Assembly: GCF_032399705.1 (NCBI RefSeq)
Contig: NZ_CP135922.1
Location: 1,116,001-1,180,000 of the forward strand
Direction: 5' to 3'
Length of the DNA: 64,000 bases
From: Paenibacillus sp. BIC5C1
GTDB taxonomy: Bacteria > Bacillota > Bacilli > Paenibacillales > Paenibacillaceae
Numbering within the stretch: position 1 is the first letter of the stretch; the number at the start of each line of letters is the position of its first letter. Both the position numbers and the translations under genes were made by a program. This document shows positions 8,356-17,075 of the stretch, piece after piece. The notes below the pieces were generated by a model. The model searched no databases. It was not told where the DNA came from and saw nothing but the letters and a program-made list of their open reading frames with translations.

Positions 8356-8886
8356 TTAATGTGTAGCTGACTTCGCCTTGTTTAGAGTCTGAATCTTCTC
8401 TTGCATGTACTGGTGGTAATCGCGAAAACTGCTGATGTGGTGCAAGGAATCGGAGTTTTCAGACTGTATCTTGATTTTACCGTCCTGGGGCAGTTTTTTC
8501 ATCTCAGCAACCACTTGTTTCGAGCCTTGAATATCTCCTGCCATCTCCTGAATTCGTTGTAACAGCGTTGGATGGCCCTCATGTTGCAGCATTTCAGCGA
8601 GCGGTCTCATTTCCTCCAGCTTCTGGGTGGATCGTTCGAGGGTGGTCATTACTTTGTCTTCATCCAGGCTCGCATTCAGCGAAACCATGCGATGAATGTG
8701 ATCCTTTTCCATCCGTTCCAACGCTTCCAGGTGGGAAGCCTCCAGTCGTTTGGGATCACTCCAGCTCTCGGTTTGAACGGTATCCTTCTGCTCCGAAGCA
8801 TGGTTCATATTGGCATTGCCACATCCCCATAACAGCGTCGAGCAAGTTAACACCGTTCCAACGGCGATGATGCTTTTTAACCTCAT
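8356..8886 (-). CDS. helical lipoprotein of unknown function
   Basis: 176 residues from ATG 8886 with AAGGAGTG upstream. The N-terminus is a signal peptide with lipobox LLWGC near residue 22. The mature part is charged and almost entirely helical (LEALERMEKDHIHRMVSL, LERSTQKLEEMRPLAEMLQHEG, FRDYHQYMQEKIQTLNKAK), with several His and Met residues. No family is recognised. It stands alone between two convergently or divergently placed units and ends at the hairpin 8270-8301. Confidence 0.72.
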   Translation of the reverse strand: MRLKSIIAVGTVLTCSTLLWGCGNANMNHASEQKDTVQTESWSDPKRLEASHLEALERMEKDHIHRMVSLNASLDEDKVMTTLERSTQKLEEMRPLAEMLQHEGHPTLLQRIQEMAGDIQGSKQVVAEMKKLPQDGKIKIQSENSDSLHHISSFRDYHQYMQEKIQTLNKAKSATH

Positions 8887-9212
8887 GTTGTCACTCCTTC
8901 AATATTTTCCTTATGGTAGTATGAGCCGTAAATTGGTAATTATGCATACCAACCAAAGGTACAGAAGGTCCAACTTTTTAGCATAGGTATTGTTTATAAA
9001 GTAAAAGGATTGCTTGGTACAAACGGGGGGATCTCATGAAACTGTACACCAACAGCATTTGGCGATGGAGGCAGAATGGAAAATAATCTAATAGCCGGCT
9101 GCCGTCTTTATGTCATGCTACGGAAGGATGCTGTTTGTACGACAGCCAGCTTGAGGGAAGTTTTTTTGCCTGAAGTGACATTACCTTTTTACGAAATAAC
9201 ATTGAGCTTCTT
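8887..9212. other. intergenic stretch with a possible 16-codon reading frame
   Basis: Upstream of the lipoprotein gene and downstream of the TetR gene. On the plus strand GGGGGG is followed by ATG 9036 and a 16-codon frame ending at 9086 (MKLYTNSIWRWRQNGK). Nothing else supports it as a gene. No clear terminator for the TetR transcript was identified. Confidence 0.35.
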
Positions 9213-9878
9213 TCATTGATGAGATTGCCCGAGTCCATTCAATATAAATAATACAACTTCTTCAATTTCACTTTTGCTAACAGAAGGTTTATTCAGAAGT
9301 ACATAATTAGAAACAAAGAATCCGCCAACGACAGTGCTTAACAGCTTTAGAATGGATTCATTGGGGATGTCTTTAATTTCACCACGTTGTTTAAATATCT
9401 CAATGACCTTTACTAAACGTTTAGATGCCGCTTCAACAATGTATGGAAGTAATTCATGTCGAAGTTCCTCTTTATAGATCATTTCTTTTATAACGACCTG
9501 GAATATTTCCTTGTTTTTGGCGAAAAAGGTATTGCGATTAGTCATGAAAGATCTCAGGAATTCTTCAAATGAACGTTCTTCATTCATTAATTCCCCGAAG
9601 AGTTCATCTGCCATCGCAGGGAAAAATTCCTTTAGAAAAGGTACCATAATCGCTAACAATAAATTTTCCTTCGTTCCATAGTGCTTAAAAATCGTTCCTT
9701 CTGCAACGCCTGCTTTTTTTGCTATTTCAGACGTTGATGTATTGGAATATCCTTTTTCTGCGAAAGTCGCAATCGCAACCTCAATAATTTTCTTCTTTTT
9801 AACCGTTTGTTTATTGGACTTTTGAAGGATTTTAGCCATTTTATCCAACAGATTATCATGTACCAATGAATTCACCAT
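9213..9878 (-). CDS. TetR/AcrR-family transcriptional regulator
   Basis: 221 residues from ATG 9878. The start is uncertain: the ribosome binding site is weak and a Met at residue 14 (MAKILQKSN) is an alternative. The DNA-binding domain (about 27-75) includes KKKIIEVAIATFAEKGYSNTSTSEIAKKAGVAEGTIFKHYGTKENLL, the classic TetR helix-turn-helix with the terminal tyrosine-lysine motif. The C-terminal part is helical ligand-binding. It is the third gene of the ABC-2 exporter operon, 28 bases behind the permease, and is the likely ligand of the paired palindromes at 11723-11800 (autoregulation inferred). Confidence 0.85.
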   Translation of the reverse strand: MVNSLVHDNLLDKMAKILQKSNKQTVKKKKIIEVAIATFAEKGYSNTSTSEIAKKAGVAEGTIFKHYGTKENLLLAIMVPFLKEFFPAMADELFGELMNEERSFEEFLRSFMTNRNTFFAKNKEIFQVVIKEMIYKEELRHELLPYIVEAASKRLVKVIEIFKQRGEIKDIPNESILKLLSTVVGGFFVSNYVLLNKPSVSKSEIEEVVLFILNGLGQSHQ

Positions 9879-9906
9879 CTTTACTTAACGCTGTATCGTT
9901 ACCGTA

Positions 9907-10971
9907 TTATAGCTTACGATACTTTTTTAGAGCAAACAAATTCAAGACGATAAACACGGCTGCAAAAGCCAATAGAATATATAAGTTGCTGCTAATGTCA
10001 GATAAGCTTAACCCTTGATACATGACTCCTTTTAACGCGTCCGCTGCGTAATATAACGGCATAAATTTGGCCAATATTTGTAGCCACTCCGCCATTCCCT
10101 CAATAGAGAAAATACCTGAAAAGAATATTTGTGGCACAATAACGATGGGAATGAACTGAATCATCTGGAACTCGGAACTTGCGAAAGAAGATAATAATAT
10201 TCCAAGGGATAAAGCCACAAGAGCTACGATGACATTGATTAATATAACAGTCCCAATGGAACCTATTAAAACCATATCCAGCACATTAATTGCAAACAAA
10301 ACAATGATAACGGTCTGAATAACGGCCAGCAAGCCGTACCCGACAAGATATCCTGTGACAATCTCGCCTCTTTTAATAGGTGTTGATAATAAACGCTCTA
10401 ATGTTCCCGTGGTTCTTTCGTTTAATAGCCCAATGCCAGAGATTAAGAAAACGAAAAAAAAGACAAAGAATCCGACTAAAATAGGGCTAAAAGTATCAAA
10501 GAGCGCAGTATCACTGCTACCGTATACATAATTGGTTTTCACCAAATCTGGTGATAGAAGTTCACTCTGTATGCCATTTTCTTTCATTTGCATGAGTTGA
10601 ATTTCTTTATTATAAATTTGCTTTACTTTCATTTCTAAGCTTTTTGCTATGGAGGGATCTTCATTAAGTAAGGTTATTGTTGCTTGATCGCCTTCAATTT
10701 GTAGAAATCCATCTAATTTTTGTTCTACGATCGTTTCATTCACATCTGAAATATTGTTATATTCCTTGACTTCAATATCTGCATCTTTTAATTTTTCAAT
10801 TATGTGTTGATTCCCATTAGCCACTCCAAGTACAGGGTTAATCGTATTTCCATTAAACACTAAATTCATTAGGGTTAAAACTAATAAAGGAGCCACAAAA
10901 AGAAGTGCCAATGTCCGCTTATCTCTGAGTATTTGTAATAAAATCCGCTTAATAAGAGCTACGATTCTCAT
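9907..10971 (-). CDS. ABC-2 type transporter permease
   Basis: 354 residues. The first membrane helix is at about 20-38, then a large extracytoplasmic region (about 45-165) and five or six helices packed into residues 170-350, ending in ALKKYRKL. The motif LLNERTTGTLERLLSTPIKRGEIVTGY between helices 2 and 3 is the conserved cytoplasmic coupling helix of ABC-2 (DrrB/YhfI-like) exporters. Its ATG overlaps the ATPase stop as ATGA at 10968-10971, so the two are translationally coupled. The substrate is unknown; a TetR regulator in the operon suggests a drug or toxic metabolite. Confidence 0.88.
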   Translation of the reverse strand: MRIVALIKRILLQILRDKRTLALLFVAPLLVLTLMNLVFNGNTINPVLGVANGNQHIIEKLKDADIEVKEYNNISDVNETIVEQKLDGFLQIEGDQATITLLNEDPSIAKSLEMKVKQIYNKEIQLMQMKENGIQSELLSPDLVKTNYVYGSSDTALFDTFSPILVGFFVFFFVFLISGIGLLNERTTGTLERLLSTPIKRGEIVTGYLVGYGLLAVIQTVIIVLFAINVLDMVLIGSIGTVILINVIVALVALSLGILLSSFASSEFQMIQFIPIVIVPQIFFSGIFSIEGMAEWLQILAKFMPLYYAADALKGVMYQGLSLSDISSNLYILLAFAAVFIVLNLFALKKYRKL

Positions 10972-11699
10972 TGTGATTTCCTCCCTGCATTTAAAAATAC
11001 CTCGTCAAGACTATTCACTTTATAATGGTCTTTCAATTGGCGAGGGGTCCCGGTTGCAATAAATGAACCATCTCTAACCATTGCGATGTAATCACATTTT
11101 TCTGCTTCATCCATGACGTGAGTTGTTACAATAATGGTTTTACCTTCTTCATTTTTTAATCGTGACAGCTCATTCCAAATACTTAATCTTAATTCAGGGT
11201 CGATTCCCACAGTAGGTTCATCCAGGATCAGAACTTTAGGGTTCTGAATCAAAGCGATAGCAAGAGATAACCGACGTTTCATTCCTCCTGAGTAAGTGGA
11301 GACTCGTTTGTTAAGATCTACTGTCAGGTTAACCAAGTCAGCGGTGTAGGCAATGCGTTTCTGCTTTTCGGCTTTATCCAGATTAAACAGGGATGCGAAA
11401 AACATTAAATTTTCTTTACCCGTAAGAGCCGTGTATAGCGCATCTGATTGGGCCATATATCCGATCTTCTGCAGGATATTTAAATTAGGCATTTTTTTAC
11501 CTAATAAATAGACAGACCCTTGATCAGGAGTATCCATACCAACCATCATCTTGATTAAAGTTGTTTTTCCAGCTCCCGATGGCCCAATAAAACCGTAGAT
11601 ACGCCCTTCTTTAATATCAAAGTTGATATCTTTTAATACCACTTTTTTGCCGAAACTCTTCGTTAGTTCCTGAATTTGAATCGTATTTGTTTCGCTCAT
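10968..11699 (-). CDS. ABC transporter ATP-binding protein (ABC-2 exporter)
   Basis: 243 residues with a complete nucleotide-binding domain: Walker A GPSGAGKTT (about 38-46), Q-loop YMAQSDALYTALTG, signature YSGGMKRRLSLA, Walker B and D-loop LILDEPTVGIDPE, and H-loop TTHVMDEA. The C-terminal GTPRQLKDHYKVNSLDEVF is typical of DrrA/CcmA-like drug or polymer exporters. It is the first gene of the operon ATPase-permease-tetR. Transcription should start at the promoter 11748-11776 upstream. Confidence 0.9.
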   Translation of the reverse strand: MSETNTIQIQELTKSFGKKVVLKDINFDIKEGRIYGFIGPSGAGKTTLIKMMVGMDTPDQGSVYLLGKKMPNLNILQKIGYMAQSDALYTALTGKENLMFFASLFNLDKAEKQKRIAYTADLVNLTVDLNKRVSTYSGGMKRRLSLAIALIQNPKVLILDEPTVGIDPELRLSIWNELSRLKNEEGKTIIVTTHVMDEAEKCDYIAMVRDGSFIATGTPRQLKDHYKVNSLDEVFLNAGRKSQ

Positions 11700-11722
11700 T
11701 TTGTAGTACTCCTCTCAAAAAA

Positions 11723-11740
11723 AGTGAGTGTTCAATCACT
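11723..11740. promoter_or_regulatory. operator-like palindrome 1, downstream of the ABC-2 promoter
   Basis: AGTGAGTG-TT-CAATCACT: 8-bp arms with one mismatch and a 2-base centre. It covers the expected transcription start of the ABC exporter operon. The same 18-bp pattern recurs exactly 60 bases away at 11783-11800. Probable TetR binding site. Confidence 0.62.
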
Positions 11741-11747
11741 GTGATTT

Positions 11748-11776
11748 ATTATAATAATAATGGATATTTTTATCAA
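11748..11776 (-). promoter_or_regulatory. sigma-A-type promoter of the ABC-2/tetR operon
   Basis: On the minus strand TTGATA (11771-11776) and TATAAT (11748-11753) are separated by exactly 17 bases. It sits between two related palindromes, as expected for a repressible promoter. Confidence 0.75.
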
Positions 11777-11782
11777 GAAAAA

Positions 11783-11800
11783 AGTAAGTGGTTACTCACT
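11783..11800. promoter_or_regulatory. operator-like palindrome 2, upstream of the ABC-2 promoter
   Basis: AGTAAGTG-GT-TACTCACT has the same 18-bp structure as 11723-11740 (arms match 6 of 8). It lies just upstream of the -35 box. Probable second TetR site. Confidence 0.58.
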
Positions 11801-11978
11801 TTATATATCAAGCTTATACACATTGAATATTTTTATTCCACTAACCTGCGCCACTGCATTCATCCCGTAATCGTGTGACTTCATTGAGCTTTCCAAACCC
11901 TCAAATCTCATTTTGCAAAATATTCACATCATCAACCCCAAAATCCCCTTGTCCGTTACGGTAGGGGATTTGTTATGG

Positions 11979-13142
11979 CTACACTTTCCTACGGAATTTA
12001 CCCGTATATGGAATCGTAATATGAATGTCCAGCTTCTGAATGGAATCTTCCGTCAAGATCATCTTTGTACCATTGTTGGACAGCTTGCGCCAGAGGCTTG
12101 GATTTTTGCGATAAACCTTCTCCTGAAGTCCATAGACATCGACCCCACGCTTCAGACCTTCGCGATACGTTTGCAAGATTTGCTCCCTCAATGTCTTCTC
12201 GCTGAATTGGACCATCTCGTCATAGGAAACAGGGGTGAGATATTCATACAAGGCGGTAAGGTACTTGGCATTGATGTTGAAATGAACCTCATTCCCCCGA
12301 ATGACAGGTACAATCTTGACGTTGGGCAAGCCAACGCTGAGCACGCCATAGATGGTTCCTTCGTTTTCAATAATCAGTGGCGCACGACGCATATCCTTAA
12401 GCAACCAGTGAAATCCAGGAAGCTTGCTATGGGGCAAATATTCAAAATCATCCCCGGTTCTTTCAAAAAATGCACCGTCAATGATAAACAGTTCATAATT
12501 CTTTTTGTTCTGCGACCAGTGTTCCTTGTTCATGGTGATGCAAGGCAGATACGTTGTCGTGGACGCATTGTTATGGGTGGCAATGAGTTTGAAACTGAGC
12601 ACCGGAGGGTACAGCGATTCTTCCAGGAATGAGGGAAGCGGGTTATGCAGAATACTGTCCAGCGGCGACATATTGTAGATGGATGTGGCACTCAGAATAT
12701 TTTCCAATGGATCGCGAGTGCCATACACCCAAGTTGTATAACGTGATTCCGGGAAACGTCCAAGCATATCGAACACTTCCTTAATATGCTTGCTTGTAAG
12801 GATACTTTCGGCCATAACAATGGCCGTTACATGGCCCCAGGCGATATGGAGCTGGGAACTTCGGAACAGTTCGTTTACCGCCAGATTTAATGTTCTCCCC
12901 GATGCATGTCCAACCCATACGGGTGGAGCTTCCGCCGTTTTGGTTGAATTTTCGCTCTTGGCTACACTGGCAAAGTCCATGCTCTGAACATACATATGAT
13001 ACAACCCGTCTTTATAATCGATCCCGATTGCTTTGGCATAATCCACCTGTTGAATCTCATATGCACTCCAGCACCCGCTGGTCACGAAACAAAGAGAGAG
13101 ACTTAACAGCCCTAGCAACCATCGTTGTATAAGCCGCTTCAT
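11979..13142 (-). CDS. GerC-family spore germination lipoprotein
   Basis: 387 residues. Signal peptide with lipobox TSGCW, then the typical opening DYAKAIGIDYKDGLYHMYVQSMDF of GerAC-type proteins and the C-terminal domain ending EDSIQKLDIHITIPYTGKF. GerC subunits are anchored on the outer face of the spore inner membrane and complete the A-B-C germinant receptor. The start codon overlaps the gerA-type stop as ATGA at 13139-13142. It is the last gene of the operon; no clear terminator was identified between it and 11800. Confidence 0.88.
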   Translation of the reverse strand: MKRLIQRWLLGLLSLSLCFVTSGCWSAYEIQQVDYAKAIGIDYKDGLYHMYVQSMDFASVAKSENSTKTAEAPPVWVGHASGRTLNLAVNELFRSSQLHIAWGHVTAIVMAESILTSKHIKEVFDMLGRFPESRYTTWVYGTRDPLENILSATSIYNMSPLDSILHNPLPSFLEESLYPPVLSFKLIATHNNASTTTYLPCITMNKEHWSQNKKNYELFIIDGAFFERTGDDFEYLPHSKLPGFHWLLKDMRRAPLIIENEGTIYGVLSVGLPNVKIVPVIRGNEVHFNINAKYLTALYEYLTPVSYDEMVQFSEKTLREQILQTYREGLKRGVDVYGLQEKVYRKNPSLWRKLSNNGTKMILTEDSIQKLDIHITIPYTGKFRRKV

Positions 13143-14644
13143 CGATCATTCCCTTCTTTGCGAGGCTCCTGCGTCTCCAGATAGACAGGTCTGCGTTTCA
13201 TCCATCCTTTCGGAAGTTTGAACAAGGAGACCAGTGCCTGTTTGAAATTAAGCGGACTGAGTGGGGTCAGATAAGGAATCCCGAACGATTTCAGATCGGT
13301 CAGATAGATCAGGAACAGGATAATGGACAGAATGAACCCATATATGCCAAGGGATGCCCCCAGTACAAAACAGAAAAAACGCAAAATCAGAACAGAACTG
13401 GTCATGACCTGATTCACAATCGTTGCTCCAGCCACTACGGTTACGGCTATGACGACAATCATCAGCGGGGAAACCATGCCTGCACGGATGGCCGAATCCC
13501 CAATAATTAATCCGCCAACAACGGTCAACGTCTGACCAATGGCGCTGGGAAGCCTCACCCCTGCTTCCCGGAACAGCTCCATCAGAAGCATAATGAGAAA
13601 CATTTCCATACCAGACTCCATAGGCAGACCCATGCGCCCGACCGAGATGGTGGCGACAAGCGGGAAGGGAAGCTGATCCATGTGGAATGAAGTCAGTGCA
13701 ATATAGAAACCAGGCAAAAATACGGTCACCAATAGCCCGATAAAGCGCAGCATGCGGCCCACATTCACCGGAAGAAAAGGAAAACTGGCATCCTCTGGCG
13801 ATTTGAGAAGCAGAAACAAATTAACCGGTCCGATGATGACGCTGGGATTGCCATCCACGATCAGGATGAAACGCCCGTTAAGAAGACATTCCGCGGCAAA
13901 GTCCGGTCTGCCTGTGTAATGGGTTAGCGGAAATAATGTAATTTTGGCAGGGGACAATAGTTCCTCCAGCTCGTTGGCGGTCATTATCCGCTCGGTGTCA
14001 ATTTTGCGTAGTCGGTTCTTGACTTCATCAATCAAATCAGGATTGGCTATGTTTTTGATATACATCAGGGCGACTTTGGTAACGGACCGTGTACCAATTA
14101 ATTCAATGTTACAAGCCAGTTCATTTGTACGCAGTCGGGTACGGACCAAAGCAATATTCACCGACAACCGTTCAATAAAGCCGTCCCGCGCCCCGCGAAT
14201 GGAAACTTCCGTGGTGGATTCTTCCGGTGTCCGGGTAGGAATGTGGGAGATATCCATGCTCCACATTTTCTGCAGGGAAGGAATACAGATGAGCATATGT
14301 CCCTCAAATACCCGCAGGGACATGAGTTCCTTTCCCAGTGGATTGCTCTGTATGTCTATGCTTGTCCATTGCAGGGTAATGGACTTCTCGATATCTGATG
14401 CACGAACAAAGTGAGTACTCTCGTACGTTCGCGTCAATTCGGGAAGAATAATATCATATATGGATTTGCTGTCGACCATACCGCTGCAATACACGATCAC
14501 AATCTGCTGCGGAGACTTCCCAATCATATGGCTGCTGATGATCACATCGTCTGAACCTGCAAAAAAAGTCGTCAGATTATGCTCATTGATTCGGAAGGAT
14601 TCAGCCAGATGGGGGTTCTTCTTTGGTGTGGTTGTGAGCGGCAT
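13139..14644 (-). CDS. GerA-family spore germination protein (A subunit)
   Basis: 501 residues from ATG 14644, with AAGGAGG at 14654-14660 inside the end of the gene before it. The N-terminal soluble domain (about 1-290) includes FAGSDDVIISSHMIG and GTRSVTKVALMYIKNIANPDLI, followed by the hallmark GRPDFAAECLLNGRFILIVDGNPSVIIGP. Five or so membrane helices follow (about 310-470), with ESGMEMFLIMLLMELFREAGVRLPSAIGQTLTVVGGLIIGDSAI. This is the family-wide signature of GerAA/SpoVAF proteins. Overlaps the B-type gene by 44 bases. Confidence 0.92.
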   Translation of the reverse strand: MPLTTTPKKNPHLAESFRINEHNLTTFFAGSDDVIISSHMIGKSPQQIVIVYCSGMVDSKSIYDIILPELTRTYESTHFVRASDIEKSITLQWTSIDIQSNPLGKELMSLRVFEGHMLICIPSLQKMWSMDISHIPTRTPEESTTEVSIRGARDGFIERLSVNIALVRTRLRTNELACNIELIGTRSVTKVALMYIKNIANPDLIDEVKNRLRKIDTERIMTANELEELLSPAKITLFPLTHYTGRPDFAAECLLNGRFILIVDGNPSVIIGPVNLFLLLKSPEDASFPFLPVNVGRMLRFIGLLVTVFLPGFYIALTSFHMDQLPFPLVATISVGRMGLPMESGMEMFLIMLLMELFREAGVRLPSAIGQTLTVVGGLIIGDSAIRAGMVSPLMIVVIAVTVVAGATIVNQVMTSSVLILRFFCFVLGASLGIYGFILSIILFLIYLTDLKSFGIPYLTPLSPLNFKQALVSLFKLPKGWMKRRPVYLETQEPRKEGNDR

Positions 14645-15737
14645 GAGCGGGAGCCTCCTTGTCTTTTTTGTGTATGAATGCGGCGAGGGTCAACAAGACT
14701 GTAACCACTGAAACATATGTCAGCATTACAGGAAATTGAATATGGTTTACATAATAGTCAATGTAATCAATTCTCCACCACTGTACAGCTATGGCGCACA
14801 TGATGAAAGTGACGACTAGAACGGCAATGTATCTTTTCTTGGGCCTGCGAAAGTCCAGCAGATCGACGATAAGATAGATGGAGATCGCCACTCTGGCAAA
14901 TGAACCGCTTAACCATTGATAGATGGACAGGAAATCCACGTGTTGGAGCAACTTCCCAATGTTCACCAGCTTCCATTGCTCATAGGGGCTATTTCGTTGT
15001 TTCGCTGCTTCCTCCGGACCGAACTCAACGATGGCTCCCAGCGTTGGGCCGATCGCCATACTGAGCATGAATAACCCGAGCAGCAGCAGATGCCACCAGC
15101 GAATTTTGCTTTTGATATCGTGTTGGAACAGCATCAATATCCAGATTTCCATCAGTCCCGCAAGCGAATAGATCATGCCTCTCAGGACAGGACCTGCACC
15201 ATATTCCATGATAGGAAACAACTGGCCGTAGTCCTTATATTTCATGTTGGCTGACATCACGAAATATCCAAGCAGGATCACAAATGGAAGCAGAAGACTT
15301 GAAGTCATGGCAATGGAACGGATACCTTTGGCAGCCGCCCAGGCAGCAACCAGTGCTCCTACGCCTGCAAGCACATAGGGTGGGGTGAATTGCAGATAGG
15401 TAGATACCGTCCAGTTCGTTGTTTCATATAAGGTATGTGAACCGAGTGCAAGCAGCATGAGTGAGGCAGTAATACGAAAAATCCATGAAGGAATTGCACC
15501 AAATTCCCGCGTGATCCAGTCCGTCAAACGCTGCCCGCGTACCCGTCGGATAATAACGAACATCATGCATAGGAACAACATAAAGAAAGGAGCAGCAGCG
15601 ACTACCGATAGCCAGCCATCTCTACCTGCATAATCCAGAATCGCCGGAATGGACAGAACATGGCACACGAGTCCTGCGCTTAACAAAATGATGGAAAAGG
15701 AAAGCCATATCGTGATTTCTCCCTTTTCACGGCTCAT
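14601..15737 (-). CDS. GerB-family spore germination permease (APC superfamily)
   Basis: 378 residues from ATG 15737 with AAGGAGAA upstream. About ten hydrophobic helices span the whole protein, with features of GerAB-type amino-acid-binding subunits (GDGWLSVVAAAPFFML-like loop after helix 1, TDWI near 95, WRIDYIDYYV near the end). First gene of the operon; the order here is B-A-C rather than the gerA order A-B-C. It would recognise the germinant within the spore inner membrane. No forespore promoter was identified with confidence. Confidence 0.88.
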   Translation of the reverse strand: MSREKGEITIWLSFSIILLSAGLVCHVLSIPAILDYAGRDGWLSVVAAAPFFMLFLCMMFVIIRRVRGQRLTDWITREFGAIPSWIFRITASLMLLALGSHTLYETTNWTVSTYLQFTPPYVLAGVGALVAAWAAAKGIRSIAMTSSLLLPFVILLGYFVMSANMKYKDYGQLFPIMEYGAGPVLRGMIYSLAGLMEIWILMLFQHDIKSKIRWWHLLLLGLFMLSMAIGPTLGAIVEFGPEEAAKQRNSPYEQWKLVNIGKLLQHVDFLSIYQWLSGSFARVAISIYLIVDLLDFRRPKKRYIAVLVVTFIMCAIAVQWWRIDYIDYYVNHIQFPVMLTYVSVVTVLLTLAAFIHKKDKEAPAHAAHNHTKEEPPSG

Positions 15738-15934
15738 GGGAATTCTCCTTTCCGTTCAAGGAAGTTTCCGTTAGGTTGTACAGGAAATGGATTTTCGATT
15801 CCTGTTTTATTTTTTTGAACAATAGAAGACGAAACAAGATAGACGGAAGAGACAGAAAGCATTAACATAACAGATATAGCAAGTTTAGAAGACAAGCTCC
15901 AAACGAAGTATAGAGAAATAGGAGGAAACCTACG

Positions 15935-16828
15935 ATGACAAATACAACAAAGGCACCTGGAGAGACGAAAGTTGGCTTTATCGGTACAGGCGTGATGGGC
16001 AAAAGCATGGCAGGGCACATCCAGCAGGCAGGCTATCCGCTCCATGTCTATACGCGCACGGCCGCCAAAGCGGAAGCGTTGGTGAAGGAAGGTGCCGTAT
16101 GGCATGACACACCAGGCAAACTGGCAGCCGAGTGTGATGTCATCATTACGATGGTGGGGTATCCAAAGGATGTTGAGGAGATTTATCTTGGTGAAGATGG
16201 TCTTGTGGCGAACGCCAAACCGGGTTCGTATCTGATTGACATGACCACATCCAGTCCGCTGCTGGCTGCACGGATCTATGAAGCCGCGGAAGCGAAAGGA
16301 CTGCATGCATTGGATGCACCAGTTTCCGGTGGGGATATTGGAGCACGTGATGCCAAACTGTCCATTATGGTTGGCGGTAGTACAGAGGCCTTTGAAGCGG
16401 TTCGTCCGTTGTTCGAGCAAATGGGCACCAATATTGTGCTGCAAGGTAAGGCCGGAGCAGGACAGCATACCAAAATGTGCAACCAGATCGCCATTGCTTC
16501 AGGCATGATGGGTGTATGCGAGGCGCTCGCTTATGCCAAGACATCGGGTCTGGACGCAGAGAATGTGCTAAAGAGCATCGCTACCGGCGCAGCCGGAAGC
16601 TGGTCGCTTAGCAATCTCGGTCCGCGCATGATCGCTGGCGATTATGAGCCTGGATTCTATGTGAAACATTTTATCAAAGACATGGGTATCGCTCTCGAAT
16701 CTGCCAAAGCCATGGGTATGAAGACGCCAGGGTTGGCCTTGGCTGAATCCTTGTATCAGGAAATATCCAGCAACGGTCTGGATGAGAAGGGTACACAGGT
16801 GCTTTACACATATTATTTACAGGCTTAA
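15935..16828 (+). CDS. NAD(P)-dependent 3-hydroxyisobutyrate-type dehydrogenase (beta-hydroxyacid dehydrogenase)
   Basis: 297 residues with AGGAGG at 15920-15925 before ATG 15935. The N-terminal Rossmann motif GFIGTGVMGKSMAGHI (about 14-29), substrate signature DAPVSGGDIGARDAKLSIMVGG (about 127-148) and catalytic lysine motif GAGQHTKMCNQIAIA (about 173-187) are all present. The family oxidises 3-hydroxyisobutyrate, tartronate semialdehyde or related acids; the exact substrate cannot be read. It resembles B. subtilis YkwC in length and order of motifs. Single-gene unit closed by a terminator. Confidence 0.88.
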   Translation: MTNTTKAPGETKVGFIGTGVMGKSMAGHIQQAGYPLHVYTRTAAKAEALVKEGAVWHDTPGKLAAECDVIITMVGYPKDVEEIYLGEDGLVANAKPGSYLIDMTTSSPLLAARIYEAAEAKGLHALDAPVSGGDIGARDAKLSIMVGGSTEAFEAVRPLFEQMGTNIVLQGKAGAGQHTKMCNQIAIASGMMGVCEALAYAKTSGLDAENVLKSIATGAAGSWSLSNLGPRMIAGDYEPGFYVKHFIKDMGIALESAKAMGMKTPGLALAESLYQEISSNGLDEKGTQVLYTYYLQA

Positions 16829-16848
16829 TCCTCACAGCCAAGATAACG

Positions 16849-16890
16849 GCGTATTCTTTTTCTTCAATAGAAAGGAATACGCTGTTTTTA
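16849..16890 (+). terminator. intrinsic terminator after the dehydrogenase
   Basis: GCGTATTC pairs with GAATACGC, followed by TGTTTTTA. Loop about 18 bases. Confidence 0.72.
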
Positions 16891-17075
16891 TAAAATTTCC
16901 CCTTCTGGTATGCGTCTAAAGTCACAGTATTGGTTAAAGAATCGTATATACTTTAGTTGAACAATGGATTTTTGGCCCTCTTCCCTTTATTTCTGCCCCT
17001 CTTTATCCGACATAAGTAATAGAAGTATACATAATGGATGTGCGAAACCCACACTACATAGAACGGAGCTTGCCC

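Noticed and set aside
11913..12632. 239-codon plus-strand frame antisense to the GerC-type gene
   Set aside because: Shadow of a recognised lipoprotein gene with conserved domains.
15734..16468. 244-codon minus-strand frame antisense to the 3-hydroxyisobutyrate-type dehydrogenase
   Set aside because: Cys/His/Arg-rich shadow of a clear gene, with no credible start signal.
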